Part shown: positions 49,820 to 58,922 of the stretch, piece after piece
How the letters are laid out: every line of letters starts with the position of its first letter
How positions within the stretch are numbered: position 1 is the stretch's first letter
NCBI GenBank assembly: GCA_021798955.1
Contig: JAJZBK010000001.1
Location: forward strand, 1-64,000
Source of the DNA: Actinomycetes bacterium
Lineage (GTDB): Bacteria; Actinomycetota; Acidimicrobiia; Acidimicrobiales; RAAP-2
Direction of reading: 5' to 3'
Length of the DNA: 64,000 nt
Position numbers and translations under genes: made by a program
Notes under the pieces: generated by a model
Database searches by the model: none
What the model was told of the DNA's origin: nothing
What the model saw: the letters and a program-made list of their open reading frames with translations, nothing else

Positions 49820-51037
49820 GTGGTCACCGACGTCGCCCCGTTCGACCTCCCGCTCGCCCAGCTGCGCCGGCGGACAAGCGCCAAGTGGCAGGCTGCCGGG
49901 CCCGACGTCCTGCCGCTGTGGGTCGCCGAGATGGACGTCCTTCCGCCACGACCTGTCGTCGAAGTGGTCCGAGGCGCCCTCGAGCTCGGTGACACCGGGT
50001 ACGCCAACGGCACGGAGTACGCCGAGGCCTACGCCGCCTTCGCCGCCCGCCGTTGGGAGTTCGACGGCTTCGAGGTGGGCCGCTCGGCCATGGTCCCCGA
50101 CGTCATGGTCGGGGTTACCGAAGTCTTGAAGCTCGTCACCGGGCCCGGGGACGCCGTCGTGGTCACCCCACCCGTCTACCCACCGTTCTACGCCTTTACC
50201 GAGCACCTCGGCCGCCGTGTCGTCGAGGTACCGCTCACCGTCGACGGCCGCCTCGACGTGCCAGAGCTGGCCACGGCCTTTGCTGCGGCCACCTCCTCGG
50301 GACGGGCCGCCTTCCTCCTCTGCAACCCCCACAACCCGACGGGGACCGTCCACACGCCGGTCGAGCTGGCCGCCGTCGCAGCCGCCGCCGAGGCATCCGG
50401 CGTGCGAGTGGTCACCGACGAGATCCATGCCCCGCTCGTCCTGCCGGGAGCGACCTTCACCCCCTACCTTTCCGTGCCCGGAGCGAGCCGGGGGATCACG
50501 CTCGTCTCGGCGTCCAAGGCGTGGAACCTCCCCGGCTTGAAAGCCGCCGTCGCCTTCGCCGGGCCGGACGCCGCCGACGACCTGACGCGGCTCCCGGCCG
50601 AGGTGAGCCACGGGCCCAGCCACCTCGGTGTCCTCGCCCACACCGCCGCCTTGCGCCACGGCGAGGCGTGGCTCGACGCGCTGCTCGCCGGCCTCGACCG
50701 CAACCGAGCCCTCCTCGGCGACCTGCTGGCGGCCCACCTGCCATGGGTACGGTGGGCACCAGGGGAGGCGACCTACCTGGCCTGGCTCGACTTCGCCGAC
50801 CTGGCGACCACCCTCGCCGGCAAGGACGGCTTCGCCACGGGGGACGTCGACCCTCGGGGTGGGGCTGCGGCCTGGCTCCTCGAGCACGCCAGGGTCCTGC
50901 TCAGCGCCGGGCCCGCCTTTGGGCCCGGCGGCGAGCGCTGCGCCCGCCTCAACTTCGCCACCTCGGCCACGGTGCTGACCGAAGCGGTCGAGCGTATGGC
51001 CAGCGCCGTAGGCGGCGGCACAGCCGCCGGCCGCTAG
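49820..51037 (+). CDS. MalY/PatB-type PLP-dependent aminotransferase or cystathionine beta-lyase
   Basis: 405 residues, fold-type I. LPLWVAEMDVLPPRPVVE and YAEAYAAFAARRWEF are features of the MalY/PatB group; LLCNPHNPTGTVHT, VVTDEIHAPLVLPG and SASKAWNLPGLKAA carry the PLP-binding Asn, Asp and Lys. It probably cleaves C-S bonds of cystathionine-like substrates or transaminates. GTG 49820 chosen because of the -10 box; an earlier in-frame ATG at 49775 lies upstream of it. Its stop overlaps that of the convergent glycosyltransferase by 2 bp. Confidence 0.87.
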   Translation: MVTDVAPFDLPLAQLRRRTSAKWQAAGPDVLPLWVAEMDVLPPRPVVEVVRGALELGDTGYANGTEYAEAYAAFAARRWEFDGFEVGRSAMVPDVMVGVTEVLKLVTGPGDAVVVTPPVYPPFYAFTEHLGRRVVEVPLTVDGRLDVPELATAFAAATSSGRAAFLLCNPHNPTGTVHTPVELAAVAAAAEASGVRVVTDEIHAPLVLPGATFTPYLSVPGASRGITLVSASKAWNLPGLKAAVAFAGPDAADDLTRLPAEVSHGPSHLGVLAHTAALRHGEAWLDALLAGLDRNRALLGDLLAAHLPWVRWAPGEATYLAWLDFADLATTLAGKDGFATGDVDPRGGAAAWLLEHARVLLSAGPAFGPGGERCARLNFATSATVLTEAVERMASAVGGGTAAGR

Positions 51038-51888
51038 GTGGGGTCGGGGCGGCCCTCTGGCCCGCCACCGGGTACGGGGGAACGGCCCCGCCGGTAACGA
51101 TGCAGGATCCGGAGCCGGACGAAGATGGCGAGCGTGTCGACCAGCATGCCCCCGACGGCCCGGAGGGAGATGGTGCTGCGGAACCGCTCTTCGATCCGCA
51201 CCGGCGCTTCGAACACGCGGTCGTAGCCGAGGCTGTTGGCCACGGCGATCAGCTCGAGGTCGAAGGCGAACCGGCGCTCGACCAGCAGCGGGAGGACCGA
51301 GGCGATCACCTCGCGCTTGACGAGCTTGAGACCGACCTGAGTGTCCCGCACGTCGAGGCGGAACAACGCCCGGATGAGCGCCTGGTAGCCCACCGAGTAC
51401 AGCCGTCGGAGCGGCGGGTAGGACACCGCCGACATCGGGTGTCGCTTGCTCCCGAGGATGATGTCCGGCTCGTAGAGGCGCATCAGGGTGACGAAGGGCG
51501 CCAGCAGCTCGGGGGACAGGTCCCCGTCGGCGTCGAGGAAGCCGAGGTACCGTCCGTGCCCCATGGACAGCCCCACTTGGAGTGCCTGCCCCTTGCCCTC
51601 GTTGCGTCCGAGCTCGACCTGTCGGACGACCTCCTCCGGCAGACCGACGAGCGACAGCTGACTTCCGTCGGTCGACCCGTCGGAGACGGCGATGATCTCG
51701 AACGTCACTCCCGCTTCACGCAGCACCTCGGCCGTCCGCTCGACCGTCGTCCGCAGCCGTGCACCCGGGTTGTAGTAGGGCACCACGATGCTCACATCCA
51801 GCGTGGCAGGTCTCCCCAGCTCGCCGTCCCCGGCGTCGTCGGTTGCCCGACCAGGCGTGCGGTCAGCGGGGAAGAGGTGGTCGCTCAT
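51034..51888 (-). CDS. Glycosyltransferase family 2 (dolichol-phosphate-sugar synthase-like)
   Basis: 284 residues. VSIVVPYYNPGARLRTTVERTAEVLREAG, SDGSTDGS and GFLDADGDLSPELLAPF give the GT-A nucleotide-sugar and metal (DAD) sites; LGSKRHPMSAVSYPPLRRLYS and DTQVGLKLVKREV are typical of polyprenyl-phosphate glycosyltransferases such as Ppm1-like proteins. No C-terminal membrane helices are evident. It probably makes a polyprenyl-phospho-sugar for envelope glycans. Confidence 0.87.
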   Translation of the reverse strand: MSDHLFPADRTPGRATDDAGDGELGRPATLDVSIVVPYYNPGARLRTTVERTAEVLREAGVTFEIIAVSDGSTDGSQLSLVGLPEEVVRQVELGRNEGKGQALQVGLSMGHGRYLGFLDADGDLSPELLAPFVTLMRLYEPDIILGSKRHPMSAVSYPPLRRLYSVGYQALIRALFRLDVRDTQVGLKLVKREVIASVLPLLVERRFAFDLELIAVANSLGYDRVFEAPVRIEERFRSTISLRAVGGMLVDTLAIFVRLRILHRYRRGRSPVPGGGPEGRPDPT

Positions 51889-51964
51889 GACGGGGTGCAG
51901 CGCCAGCTCGGAGGAACGGGCACCGTGAGCAGGGAGCGCAGCCGATCGTCAGGTACGCGCCCAG

Positions 51965-52036
51965 AGGCGGCGGGCGGAATCGAACCGCCGTACGGGGCTT
52001 TGCAGGCCCCTGCCTAAACCACTCGGCCACGCCGCC
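51965..52036 (-). tRNA. tRNA-Cys (anticodon GCA)
   Basis: 72-nt cloverleaf on the minus strand: acceptor GGCGGCG/CGCCGCC, anticodon stem GGGGC/GCCCC with loop CTGCAAA, T-arm GGCGG-TTCGATT-CCGCC, discriminator U. CCA is not encoded. Confidence 0.95.
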
Positions 52037-52087
52037 TGGGATGTCGAAGCAGCCTACCGTTCCTGACGCGGTGCTTGAATCTCCCCC

Positions 52088-53113
52088 ATGCGCATCGGCA
52101 TCGTCGCCCCACCGTGGGCACCCGTCCCCCCCACCCTGTATGGCGGCATCGAGGTGGTCGTCGACCAATTGGCACGAGGCCTCTCGACCATCGGGCACGA
52201 CGTGGTCCTCTACACCACCGGCGACTCGACCTGTCCCGTCGAGCGCCGCTGGGTCCTCCCCGAGGCCGAGGGCATGCGCATCGGCCAGGTGGTACCAGAG
52301 CTCCGCCACGTCGTCCACGCCTATGAGGCGCTCAGGGAGTGCGACGTCGTCCACGACCACACGGTCGCCGGACCCTTCTACGCCGAGCGGTTCCCGGGCC
52401 TCCCAGTGGTCACGACCGTCCACGGTCCGTTCGGCTCCGAACTGGGTGACCTCTATCGCGCCCTGACGCCTCACGTCTCCATCGTGGCCATCTCGCATGC
52501 CCAGCGACGCGCCGCCCCCGATGTCCCGGTGGCCCGGGTCATCCACCACGGCGTCGACCCCGCTGCCTTTCCCGTCGGCGACGGCACCGGCGACGGCGAC
52601 GGCCCCTTCGCCCTTTTCCTCGGCAGGATGTCCCCCGACAAGGGCGCGCACCGAGCGATCGCAGTGGCGCGGGCAGCCGGATGGCGCCTCCTGCTGGCGG
52701 CCAAGCTCCGCGAGCCCGCCGAGCACCGGTACTTCGACGAGCACGTCGGGCCGCTCCTCGGCACCGATGCCGTCTACCTCGGCGAGGTCTCCCACGAACG
52801 CAAGCTCGAGCTGCTCGCCGGGGCGGCGGCGCTCCTGTTCCCCATCCGCTGGAACGAACCCTTCGGCATGGTCATGGTCGAAGCCATGGCCTGCGGGACC
52901 CCGGTGCTCGCCTTCCCCGAGGGGGCCGCTCCCGAGGTGGTCCGTGACGGAAGCACCGGGTTCCTCTGCGGCGATGAGGCGGCGATGGCCGATGCGCTCA
53001 CCCGGGTCGGCGATCTCGACCGGACGGCCTGCCGAGCTGCCGTGGAAGGGTACTTCTCGATGGAGCGGATGGTCGCCGAGCACGTCGAGCTCTACACGGA
53101 CCTCGCCCGCTGA
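52088..53113 (+). CDS. Glycosyltransferase family 4
   Basis: 341 residues, GT-B. MRIGIVAPPWAPVPPTLYGGIEVVVDQLARGL is the glycine-rich N-terminal motif; FALFLGRMSPDKGAHRAIAVARAAGW and the EX7E-type NEPFGMVMVEAMACGTPVLAF mark the donor site. Similar proteins act on trehalose, glycogen or envelope glycans; acceptor unknown. ATG 52088. Confidence 0.88.
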   Translation: MRIGIVAPPWAPVPPTLYGGIEVVVDQLARGLSTIGHDVVLYTTGDSTCPVERRWVLPEAEGMRIGQVVPELRHVVHAYEALRECDVVHDHTVAGPFYAERFPGLPVVTTVHGPFGSELGDLYRALTPHVSIVAISHAQRRAAPDVPVARVIHHGVDPAAFPVGDGTGDGDGPFALFLGRMSPDKGAHRAIAVARAAGWRLLLAAKLREPAEHRYFDEHVGPLLGTDAVYLGEVSHERKLELLAGAAALLFPIRWNEPFGMVMVEAMACGTPVLAFPEGAAPEVVRDGSTGFLCGDEAAMADALTRVGDLDRTACRAAVEGYFSMERMVAEHVELYTDLAR

Positions 53114-53223
53114 AGCTCCGCGGACCGCCCTGAGCGATACCCAGGCGGCGACTGGTCCCTCCGATGGCGACCGGCCACGCCCCAACACCGCTCACCAGGC
53201 CCGGCCCACTACGCTTTGTCCTT

Positions 53224-54765
53224 GTGCAGCACCAGCCGGGTCCGACTGATCGGCACGTCATGGTCACGGCCGTCCGGATTGCCTTCCTCATCTACGCCAC
53301 CATCCCCGTCTACGCGGCGTCGGTCCTCCTCTACCGCCGACCGGCCTTCCGCTGGTACTCGACCGGGCTAGAGGTCGGCCTGATCGGCGTCATGGTCGCC
53401 TGCACCGCCTGGGACCTCCACCGGCTCCGAGAAAAACGCCCCGATGCCCTGCGCCCGTGGTTCTCCCTCCTGCAGATCGTCGTCGCCATCGCCACCGTGC
53501 TCGTGGTCAACCTCACCGCGGGAGGCCTGACCGGCACCTACTACGTCCTCTTCCTCCTTCCCATCATCGCCTCGGCCGTCGTGGGGACCCGGCAGATGTT
53601 GACGCTCACGTGGGCGCTCTGCCTCGCCGCCCTGGGCATCGTCCTCGCCACCCGGCACGTGCCCGGCGTCGACACCCTGGCATGGACACTTGCCGTGCAC
53701 GCTGCCGCGTGGGGCGCCACCGGAGGGGCCGTCCACCTCGCCGTGCGACAGTTCGTCGACGCACTGGGCACCTCGGACTCGCTCGCCGAGCTCGCCACGG
53801 TGGCCGGCGCCGAGGACAGCTGGCCTGCGGGCATCGCTCCCTGCCTGCCCATCCTGGCGCGCGCCGTCCATGCCAACCACGTCGCCGTCTTCGCTGCCGC
53901 AGCCAACGAGCCCCTGGCTCTGGTGGCCGGCGACGGGGACGCTGCCACGAGGACGTTGCTCGAGAGCGCCTGGCGCGTCCGCGACGGCGGGCGTCCTACC
54001 GCTGCCGGCCGGTGGACCCTCGCACCCAGCCGCTCGCAGTCGGGCACCGACATCGTCGTCGCCGTGTCTCGTCGGCCGGCCTCCACGACCTTGCGGATGG
54101 GGACCTCCGACCTGCGGGCTGCAGCGGTGATGGCCGCCCAGCTCCTGGCCGGCTTGGCCGACCGGTCCTCCCTCATCGACGGCCTACGGGCCGCCGCGGC
54201 AACCGATCCCCTCACCGGGCTGCCCAATCGCCGGTTCCTCGGCGACCTCCTGGCCCGAAGCGTGGCCCAAGCGTCGCGGTCGCGGCGGCCCCTCACCGTC
54301 GCCATCGTCGATGCCGACCACTTCAAGCAGGTGAACGACCACTTCGGCCATCTGGCCGGTGACCGGGTCCTCCAGGCCCTCGCCACCGCCCTGGTCGCCG
54401 GGGTGCGTCGTTCCGACGTCGTGGCCCGCTACGGCGGCGAGGAGTTCTGCCTGGTGCTACCGGACACCGACGAGGACTCGGCGTGCCTGCTCGCCGAGGG
54501 CCTCCGTCGCCGCGTGGGTGCCACCTTGGCCCAGTTCGTCGCCGAGCGCATCGTCGTCCCAGCTCGCACCGCTCCAGGGCCCCCCTCGACGGCCGAGCAG
54601 ACCGGTAACGGGCCCACGGTGGTCACGATCTCCATCGGGTTGGCCCAGTGGTTCCCCGGAGAGTCGGCCGAGCACCTCGTCGCCCGGGCCGACCAGGCGC
54701 TCTACCGGGCCAAGGAGGCCGGCCGGAACACAGTCATGGTCGACCCCCTGCGCGCTGCCAGCTGA
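53224..54765 (+). CDS. Membrane-bound diguanylate cyclase (GGDEF)
   Basis: 513 residues. Five or six N-terminal membrane helices (about 15-165), a GAF-like linker (about 190-320), then a GGDEF domain with DPLTGLPNRRFL, DADHFKQVNDHFGH and active-site GGEEF (404-408). The inhibitory-site RxxD (RRSD) lies five residues before it, so feedback by c-di-GMP is expected. An insertion of ~25 residues (ARTAPGPPSTAEQTGNGP) precedes the last motif. I chose GTG 53224 (TACGCT box 8 nt upstream); ATG 53164 and ATG 53260 are alternatives. No EAL domain. Confidence 0.88.
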   Translation: MQHQPGPTDRHVMVTAVRIAFLIYATIPVYAASVLLYRRPAFRWYSTGLEVGLIGVMVACTAWDLHRLREKRPDALRPWFSLLQIVVAIATVLVVNLTAGGLTGTYYVLFLLPIIASAVVGTRQMLTLTWALCLAALGIVLATRHVPGVDTLAWTLAVHAAAWGATGGAVHLAVRQFVDALGTSDSLAELATVAGAEDSWPAGIAPCLPILARAVHANHVAVFAAAANEPLALVAGDGDAATRTLLESAWRVRDGGRPTAAGRWTLAPSRSQSGTDIVVAVSRRPASTTLRMGTSDLRAAAVMAAQLLAGLADRSSLIDGLRAAAATDPLTGLPNRRFLGDLLARSVAQASRSRRPLTVAIVDADHFKQVNDHFGHLAGDRVLQALATALVAGVRRSDVVARYGGEEFCLVLPDTDEDSACLLAEGLRRRVGATLAQFVAERIVVPARTAPGPPSTAEQTGNGPTVVTISIGLAQWFPGESAEHLVARADQALYRAKEAGRNTVMVDPLRAAS

Positions 54766-54851
54766 CCAGGCCTCCCCTGCCACCGGCGCGTCCGGAACAG
54801 CCGCGGCTCAAGCCCTTCACACAAGCGCGGTCGATCCCCAGCCCTCACCAT

Positions 54852-54891
54852 CTCGCTGACCACGGTCCAAGGCCTCGCTGACCACGGTCCA
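54852..54891. repeat. Direct repeat, 18 bp with 22-bp period
   Basis: CTCGCTGACCACGGTCCA occurs at 54852-54869 and 54874-54891 between convergent genes. Small copy number; role unknown. Confidence 0.85.
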
Positions 54892-54937
54892 GGGCCCGGG
54901 TCCAGCCCGAGCCACCGGCCTAACGCGTCGAGCCGCT

Positions 54938-55186
54938 TCAGCGGTGCCGGCGGACCAACAGGCCCACCACGGCGGCGATGACGGCGATGGCCACCACCGC
55001 CTTGATGGCGAACCACACCAGGCCGACGAGCATGTGGAGGACGACCACCGCCACGACGACGGCCACGACCACGGCGCCGGCCACCAGCACGGCGTCGAGC
55101 ACGCGCAGCCCTCCGCCGTGTCTCCGCACGGGGGCACCTCCCTCGCTGGTCGACCGCACGTCGAGGGCTTCGTTCTTGCGTGCCAT
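54938..55186 (-). CDS. Small two-helix membrane protein
   Basis: 82 residues. A charged start (MARKNEALDVRSTSEGG, GGLRVLDAV) is followed by two Val/Ala-rich helices (about 32-50 and 53-78) and a basic end VRRHR. No known domain. Probably leaderless (TACCCT 6 nt upstream), divergent from glnD. Confidence 0.7.
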   Translation of the reverse strand: MARKNEALDVRSTSEGGAPVRRHGGGLRVLDAVLVAGAVVVAVVVAVVVLHMLVGLVWFAIKAVVAIAVIAAVVGLLVRRHR

Positions 55187-55192
55187 ACGACC

Positions 55193-55198
55193 AGGGTA
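55193..55198 (-). promoter_or_regulatory. -10 box of a leaderless promoter (small membrane protein)
   Basis: TACCCT on the minus strand, 6 nt before the ATG at 55186. Confidence 0.45.
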
Positions 55199-55230
55199 CC
55201 TACCACCCCCCCCAGAGGGGACCGCGGTGG

Positions 55231-55236
55231 TAGGTT
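55231..55236 (+). promoter_or_regulatory. -10 box of a leaderless promoter (glnD)
   Basis: TAGGTT, 6 nt before the ATG at 55243. With the box at 55193 it forms a divergent pair 33 bp apart. Confidence 0.5.
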
Positions 55237-55242
55237 CCGTCG

Positions 55243-57597
55243 ATGTCCCTGCGCGCCGAGCGCGCCGTCCTCCTCGAGCGCACCGACCTGGCAGGCGAGG
55301 CGTTCTGCTCCGCCTACACCACCGCCGCCGACCGGTGGTTGGCCGGGCTCTTCCAACGGGCTACCCGAGGGGACGACCGAGGGATCGCGCTGCTGGCGAT
55401 CGGTGGCTACGGACGTAGCGAGCTCTGCCCCGCTAGCGACCTCGACGTCCTCCTCCTCCACCGGGGCGGTCGAGACGTCTCGGCCATGGCCGAGCAGCTC
55501 TGGTACCCGGTGTGGGACGACGGTATCTCCCTCGACCACAGCGTCCGTCGACCACGCCAGGCGCTCGAGGTCGCCCAGGGCGACCTCCCGGTCGCCCTGG
55601 GCCTGCTCGACGCTCGCCTGGTGGCCGGTGAGGCACGCCTTGCCCACGCCTTCCTCGCCGATGCCCGTGCCCAGTGGGCCCGGCAGCGCCCCCCTCGGCT
55701 CGAGGAGCTCGCCGAGCTGCAACGAGCCCGCCATGCCGAGCACGGCGACGTCGCGTTCCTGCTCGAACCGGACCTGAAGGAAGGCCACGGCGGGCTCCGC
55801 GACACGAGCGGCCTCGACGCCCTGTTGCTCGCCGTCCCCCGGCTCGCCGACTACGTCGACACCGTGGCCGTGAGGAGCGCCCGTTCCACCCTTCTCTCCG
55901 CCCGCGTCGAGCTGCACCGGCGGGCCGGCCGAGAGCTCAACACCCTGGTCCTCCAAGAGCAAGAAGCCGTCGCTGCCCGGCTCGGCCTGGCTGACGGTGA
56001 CGCATTGATGCACCGGATCGCCGCTGCCGGCCGGACGATCGCTTGGGAGAGCGACGATGCCTGGCGACGCCTCAAGGCCTGGTCCCGCCACGGCGGGCAC
56101 CGACGCGGGTTCGGCCGCCGGTCGATCGAGCCACCCGACAGCGAGGGAGCGGCCGTGCCAGTCGACGGCGACGCCGGCGTCGGCCTCCTGGACGGAGAGG
56201 TCACGCTCCTTCCCGACGCTGATCTCGCCGACCCGTCCCTCGCCCTCCGCCTCGCCGCCGTCGCTGCGGAACGGGACGAGCCCGTCGAACGCTCCGCTCT
56301 CAACCTGCTCGGCCGGAGGTCGCCCGCTCCGCCGGAGCCGTGGCCAGCCGCCGTGCGTGACCAGTTCGTCCGGGTGCTGTCGGCCGGTGAGCCTGCCATC
56401 GCCGTCCTCGAGGCGCTCGACCGTCGGGACATCCTGGCTCGCTACCTCCCTGAATGGCGCGACGTCCGCAACAAGCCTCAGCGAAACCCCTATCACCGCT
56501 TCACCGTCGACCGACACCTCCTCGAGGCCACCGCGACCGCCGCCCGCCTGGCCGGTCGGGTCCAACGAAGCGACCTCCTCCTCGTCGGGACGCTCCTCCA
56601 CGACCTGGGCAAGGGCTACCCGGGCGACCACACCGACGTCGGGATCGAGCTCGCCCGTCGCGTGGGGTCGCGCATGGGGTTCCCTCCCCGTGACGTCGAG
56701 GTGCTCGCCGATCTCGTCGGCCTCCACCTCCTGCTCCCCGAGATGGCCACCCGGCGTGACCTCGACGACCCGACCACCGCCCAGCGCGTCGCCGAAGAAG
56801 TCGGCAGCCCGGACACGCTCGAACTGCTTGCCGTGCTCGTCGAGGCCGACGGACGCGCCACCGGTCCCACGGCGTGGGGTCCGTGGAAAGCGGGCCTCGT
56901 CGCTCAGCTCGTCGAGCGGACCGACCGCGCCCTCGCCGGTGATGCGATCGCCCCACCGGCACCTCGGATCGTCGACGTCCATCGCGAGGTGATGGAGGCG
57001 GTCCGCGCCACCGGCCAGCCCGTGCTGCAGGTCGCCGACCCGTGGGTGACCGTGGTGGCGCCCGACCGGCCCGGGCTGCTTGCCGAGGTGACGGGCGTCC
57101 TTGCCCTCCACGGGCTGAACGTCCGTTCCGCCGACATCGACGGCGCGGACGGCGTGGCCGTAGAGGTCTTCGTCGTCGAGCCGCAACGGGGCCGCTGGCC
57201 GACCGCACCCCAGCTCGCCGCCGACCTCGACGCCGTCATGGCCGGCACCCTCGACCTCGACGCCCGGTTGGACGAGCGAGCCCGTACCTACCGCGGGGCA
57301 CGTCGCGCGGTGACACCCCAGTTGGTGACCACCACCGTCACCGTCGACAACCAGGCCTCGGCGACGGCGACCGTCGTCGAGGTGCGGGCCGAGGACCTGG
57401 TCGGGCAGCTCCACCGCATCACTCGGGCGCTCGTCGAGTGTCGGCTGGATGTCATCTCGGCCCGAGCCTCCTCCTTCGGCCCGGCCGTCGTCGACGCGTT
57501 CTACGTCCGTGACGAGCACGGGGGCAAGCTGCTCGATCCGCAGGTGGTCGCCCACCTCGAGCAGGCAGTGCGCACTCGGGTGGCCACCGAGCTCTGA
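55243..57597 (+). CDS. glnD: [Protein-PII] uridylyltransferase/adenylyltransferase
   Basis: 784 residues in GlnD order: nucleotidyltransferase domain IGGYGRSELCPASDLDVLLLH (Gly54-Gly55, Asp66, Asp68), a GlnE/D helical region, an HD domain with LLHDLGKGYPGDHTDVG (His453-Asp454), and two ACT domains (from about 603, VTVVAPDRPGLLAEVTGVLALHGLNV, and about 712). It modifies and demodifies PII in response to glutamine. No glnB or amtB is adjacent here. ATG with a leaderless promoter. Confidence 0.93.
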   Translation: MSLRAERAVLLERTDLAGEAFCSAYTTAADRWLAGLFQRATRGDDRGIALLAIGGYGRSELCPASDLDVLLLHRGGRDVSAMAEQLWYPVWDDGISLDHSVRRPRQALEVAQGDLPVALGLLDARLVAGEARLAHAFLADARAQWARQRPPRLEELAELQRARHAEHGDVAFLLEPDLKEGHGGLRDTSGLDALLLAVPRLADYVDTVAVRSARSTLLSARVELHRRAGRELNTLVLQEQEAVAARLGLADGDALMHRIAAAGRTIAWESDDAWRRLKAWSRHGGHRRGFGRRSIEPPDSEGAAVPVDGDAGVGLLDGEVTLLPDADLADPSLALRLAAVAAERDEPVERSALNLLGRRSPAPPEPWPAAVRDQFVRVLSAGEPAIAVLEALDRRDILARYLPEWRDVRNKPQRNPYHRFTVDRHLLEATATAARLAGRVQRSDLLLVGTLLHDLGKGYPGDHTDVGIELARRVGSRMGFPPRDVEVLADLVGLHLLLPEMATRRDLDDPTTAQRVAEEVGSPDTLELLAVLVEADGRATGPTAWGPWKAGLVAQLVERTDRALAGDAIAPPAPRIVDVHREVMEAVRATGQPVLQVADPWVTVVAPDRPGLLAEVTGVLALHGLNVRSADIDGADGVAVEVFVVEPQRGRWPTAPQLAADLDAVMAGTLDLDARLDERARTYRGARRAVTPQLVTTTVTVDNQASATATVVEVRAEDLVGQLHRITRALVECRLDVISARASSFGPAVVDAFYVRDEHGGKLLDPQVVAHLEQAVRTRVATEL

Positions 57598-57743
57598 GAC
57601 GGCTGTTCGTCGAGATCGCCGACCGCCGACCGCCGTCCGCCTCGCATCCGCCTCCGACACCAGCGCCCAAGCCGACGGCCGCCCCGGGCGACGGTCGCTC
57701 CAGGCCTCGGGACGGCTAGCCTTGGCCGCGGAGGGAGGTACCC

Positions 57744-58922
57744 ATGCCTGGATCACACACTCGTCGTTCGCGCCATGCCAACGGCAACGCGGCGCGGACC
57801 GGGCGCGGCTGGGTGACCGCCATCGTCGCTGCCTCGGTAGCCGTGGTTGCCGTCGGCATCGCCGCGGTCGTCGTACGACCGACCTCGTCTGGGACCGCCG
57901 CGTCGACCGCATCCACCAACGGCGCCGTAGAGGCGTCCAAGCACGTCGGCCCCTTCACGGTCGTCGCCACCTCGCCGACGACCGGGTCGACGGGCGTGGC
58001 CACCGATGCGTCGGTGACCGTCACCTTCTCGGCGCCGGTGGCCCCGACGTCACCTGCCCCCTCCCTCTCCCCCGCCGTCGCCGGCACCTGGCAGTTGCTC
58101 TCTCCGACGACCTACGCCTTCGTGGCCGCTGCCCCCTTTGTGCCCTCGACGACCGAGACGGTGACCATCCCGGGCGGTGGGCACGGTGTGGCGTCGACCA
58201 CCGGGCAGCACCTGGCGTCGACGACGACCGACACCTTCACGGTAGCCATCGGCACCTACCTCCGTCTGCAACAGCTCCTCGCCGAAACGGGCTACCTTCC
58301 GCTGACCTTCACGCCCTCTGCTCCGCTCGCCAACCCGAACCTCGCGGCCGAGCCCCAAGAGGGGACCTTCTCGTGGAAGTGGGCTCCACCTTCGTACCTC
58401 GCCTCGCTGTGGACCCCGGGCAGCGCCAATGTCATCACCCAGGGTGCCGTCATGAGCTTCGAGGACCACAATGAGCTCGCCACCGACGGCATCGCCGGAC
58501 CGCAGGTCTGGCAAAAGCTCCTTGCCGACGTGGCCGCCGGCACGGTCGACCCGTCGCCGTACAACTACGTCTACGTGTCGAAGAGCCTGCCGGAGACGGC
58601 GACCGTCTACAGCAACGGCCAGCAGGTGTACTCGACACTGGCCAACACCGGCGTCCCGGGGGCGGTCACCGCCTCGGGCACCTACCCCGTCTACCTCCGG
58701 TACAAGGTGACCACGATGACGGGGACGAACCCGAACGGTACCCACTACCACGACACGGGGATCCCCTGGGTGAGCTACTTCAATGGCGGTGACGCCCTCC
58801 ACGGCTTCGTCCGTGCCTCGTACGGCTTCCCCCAGAGCAACGGGTGCGTGGAGATGCCACCGGCCCACGCCGCCGTCGTCTACCCGCTGACGCCGATCGG
58901 GACGCTCGTCACGATCTCCTGA
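57744..58922 (+). CDS. L,D-transpeptidase (YkuD) with Ig-like domain
   Basis: 392 residues. Basic N-terminus, membrane anchor (about 24-45, VTAIVAASVAVVAVGIAAVVV), Thr/Ser-rich linker, an Ig-like domain (VATSPTTGSTGVATDASVTVTFSAPV), then a peptidoglycan-binding-like helix (YLRLQQLLAETGYLPLTF) and the YkuD catalytic site: His353 in DALHGFVRASYG and Cys368 in SNGCVEMP. It makes 3-3 cross-links in peptidoglycan outside the membrane. Unusually for this window it has a clear GGAGG ribosome site; TAGCCT (57717-57722) lies upstream. Confidence 0.92.
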   Translation: MPGSHTRRSRHANGNAARTGRGWVTAIVAASVAVVAVGIAAVVVRPTSSGTAASTASTNGAVEASKHVGPFTVVATSPTTGSTGVATDASVTVTFSAPVAPTSPAPSLSPAVAGTWQLLSPTTYAFVAAAPFVPSTTETVTIPGGGHGVASTTGQHLASTTTDTFTVAIGTYLRLQQLLAETGYLPLTFTPSAPLANPNLAAEPQEGTFSWKWAPPSYLASLWTPGSANVITQGAVMSFEDHNELATDGIAGPQVWQKLLADVAAGTVDPSPYNYVYVSKSLPETATVYSNGQQVYSTLANTGVPGAVTASGTYPVYLRYKVTTMTGTNPNGTHYHDTGIPWVSYFNGGDALHGFVRASYGFPQSNGCVEMPPAHAAVVYPLTPIGTLVTIS

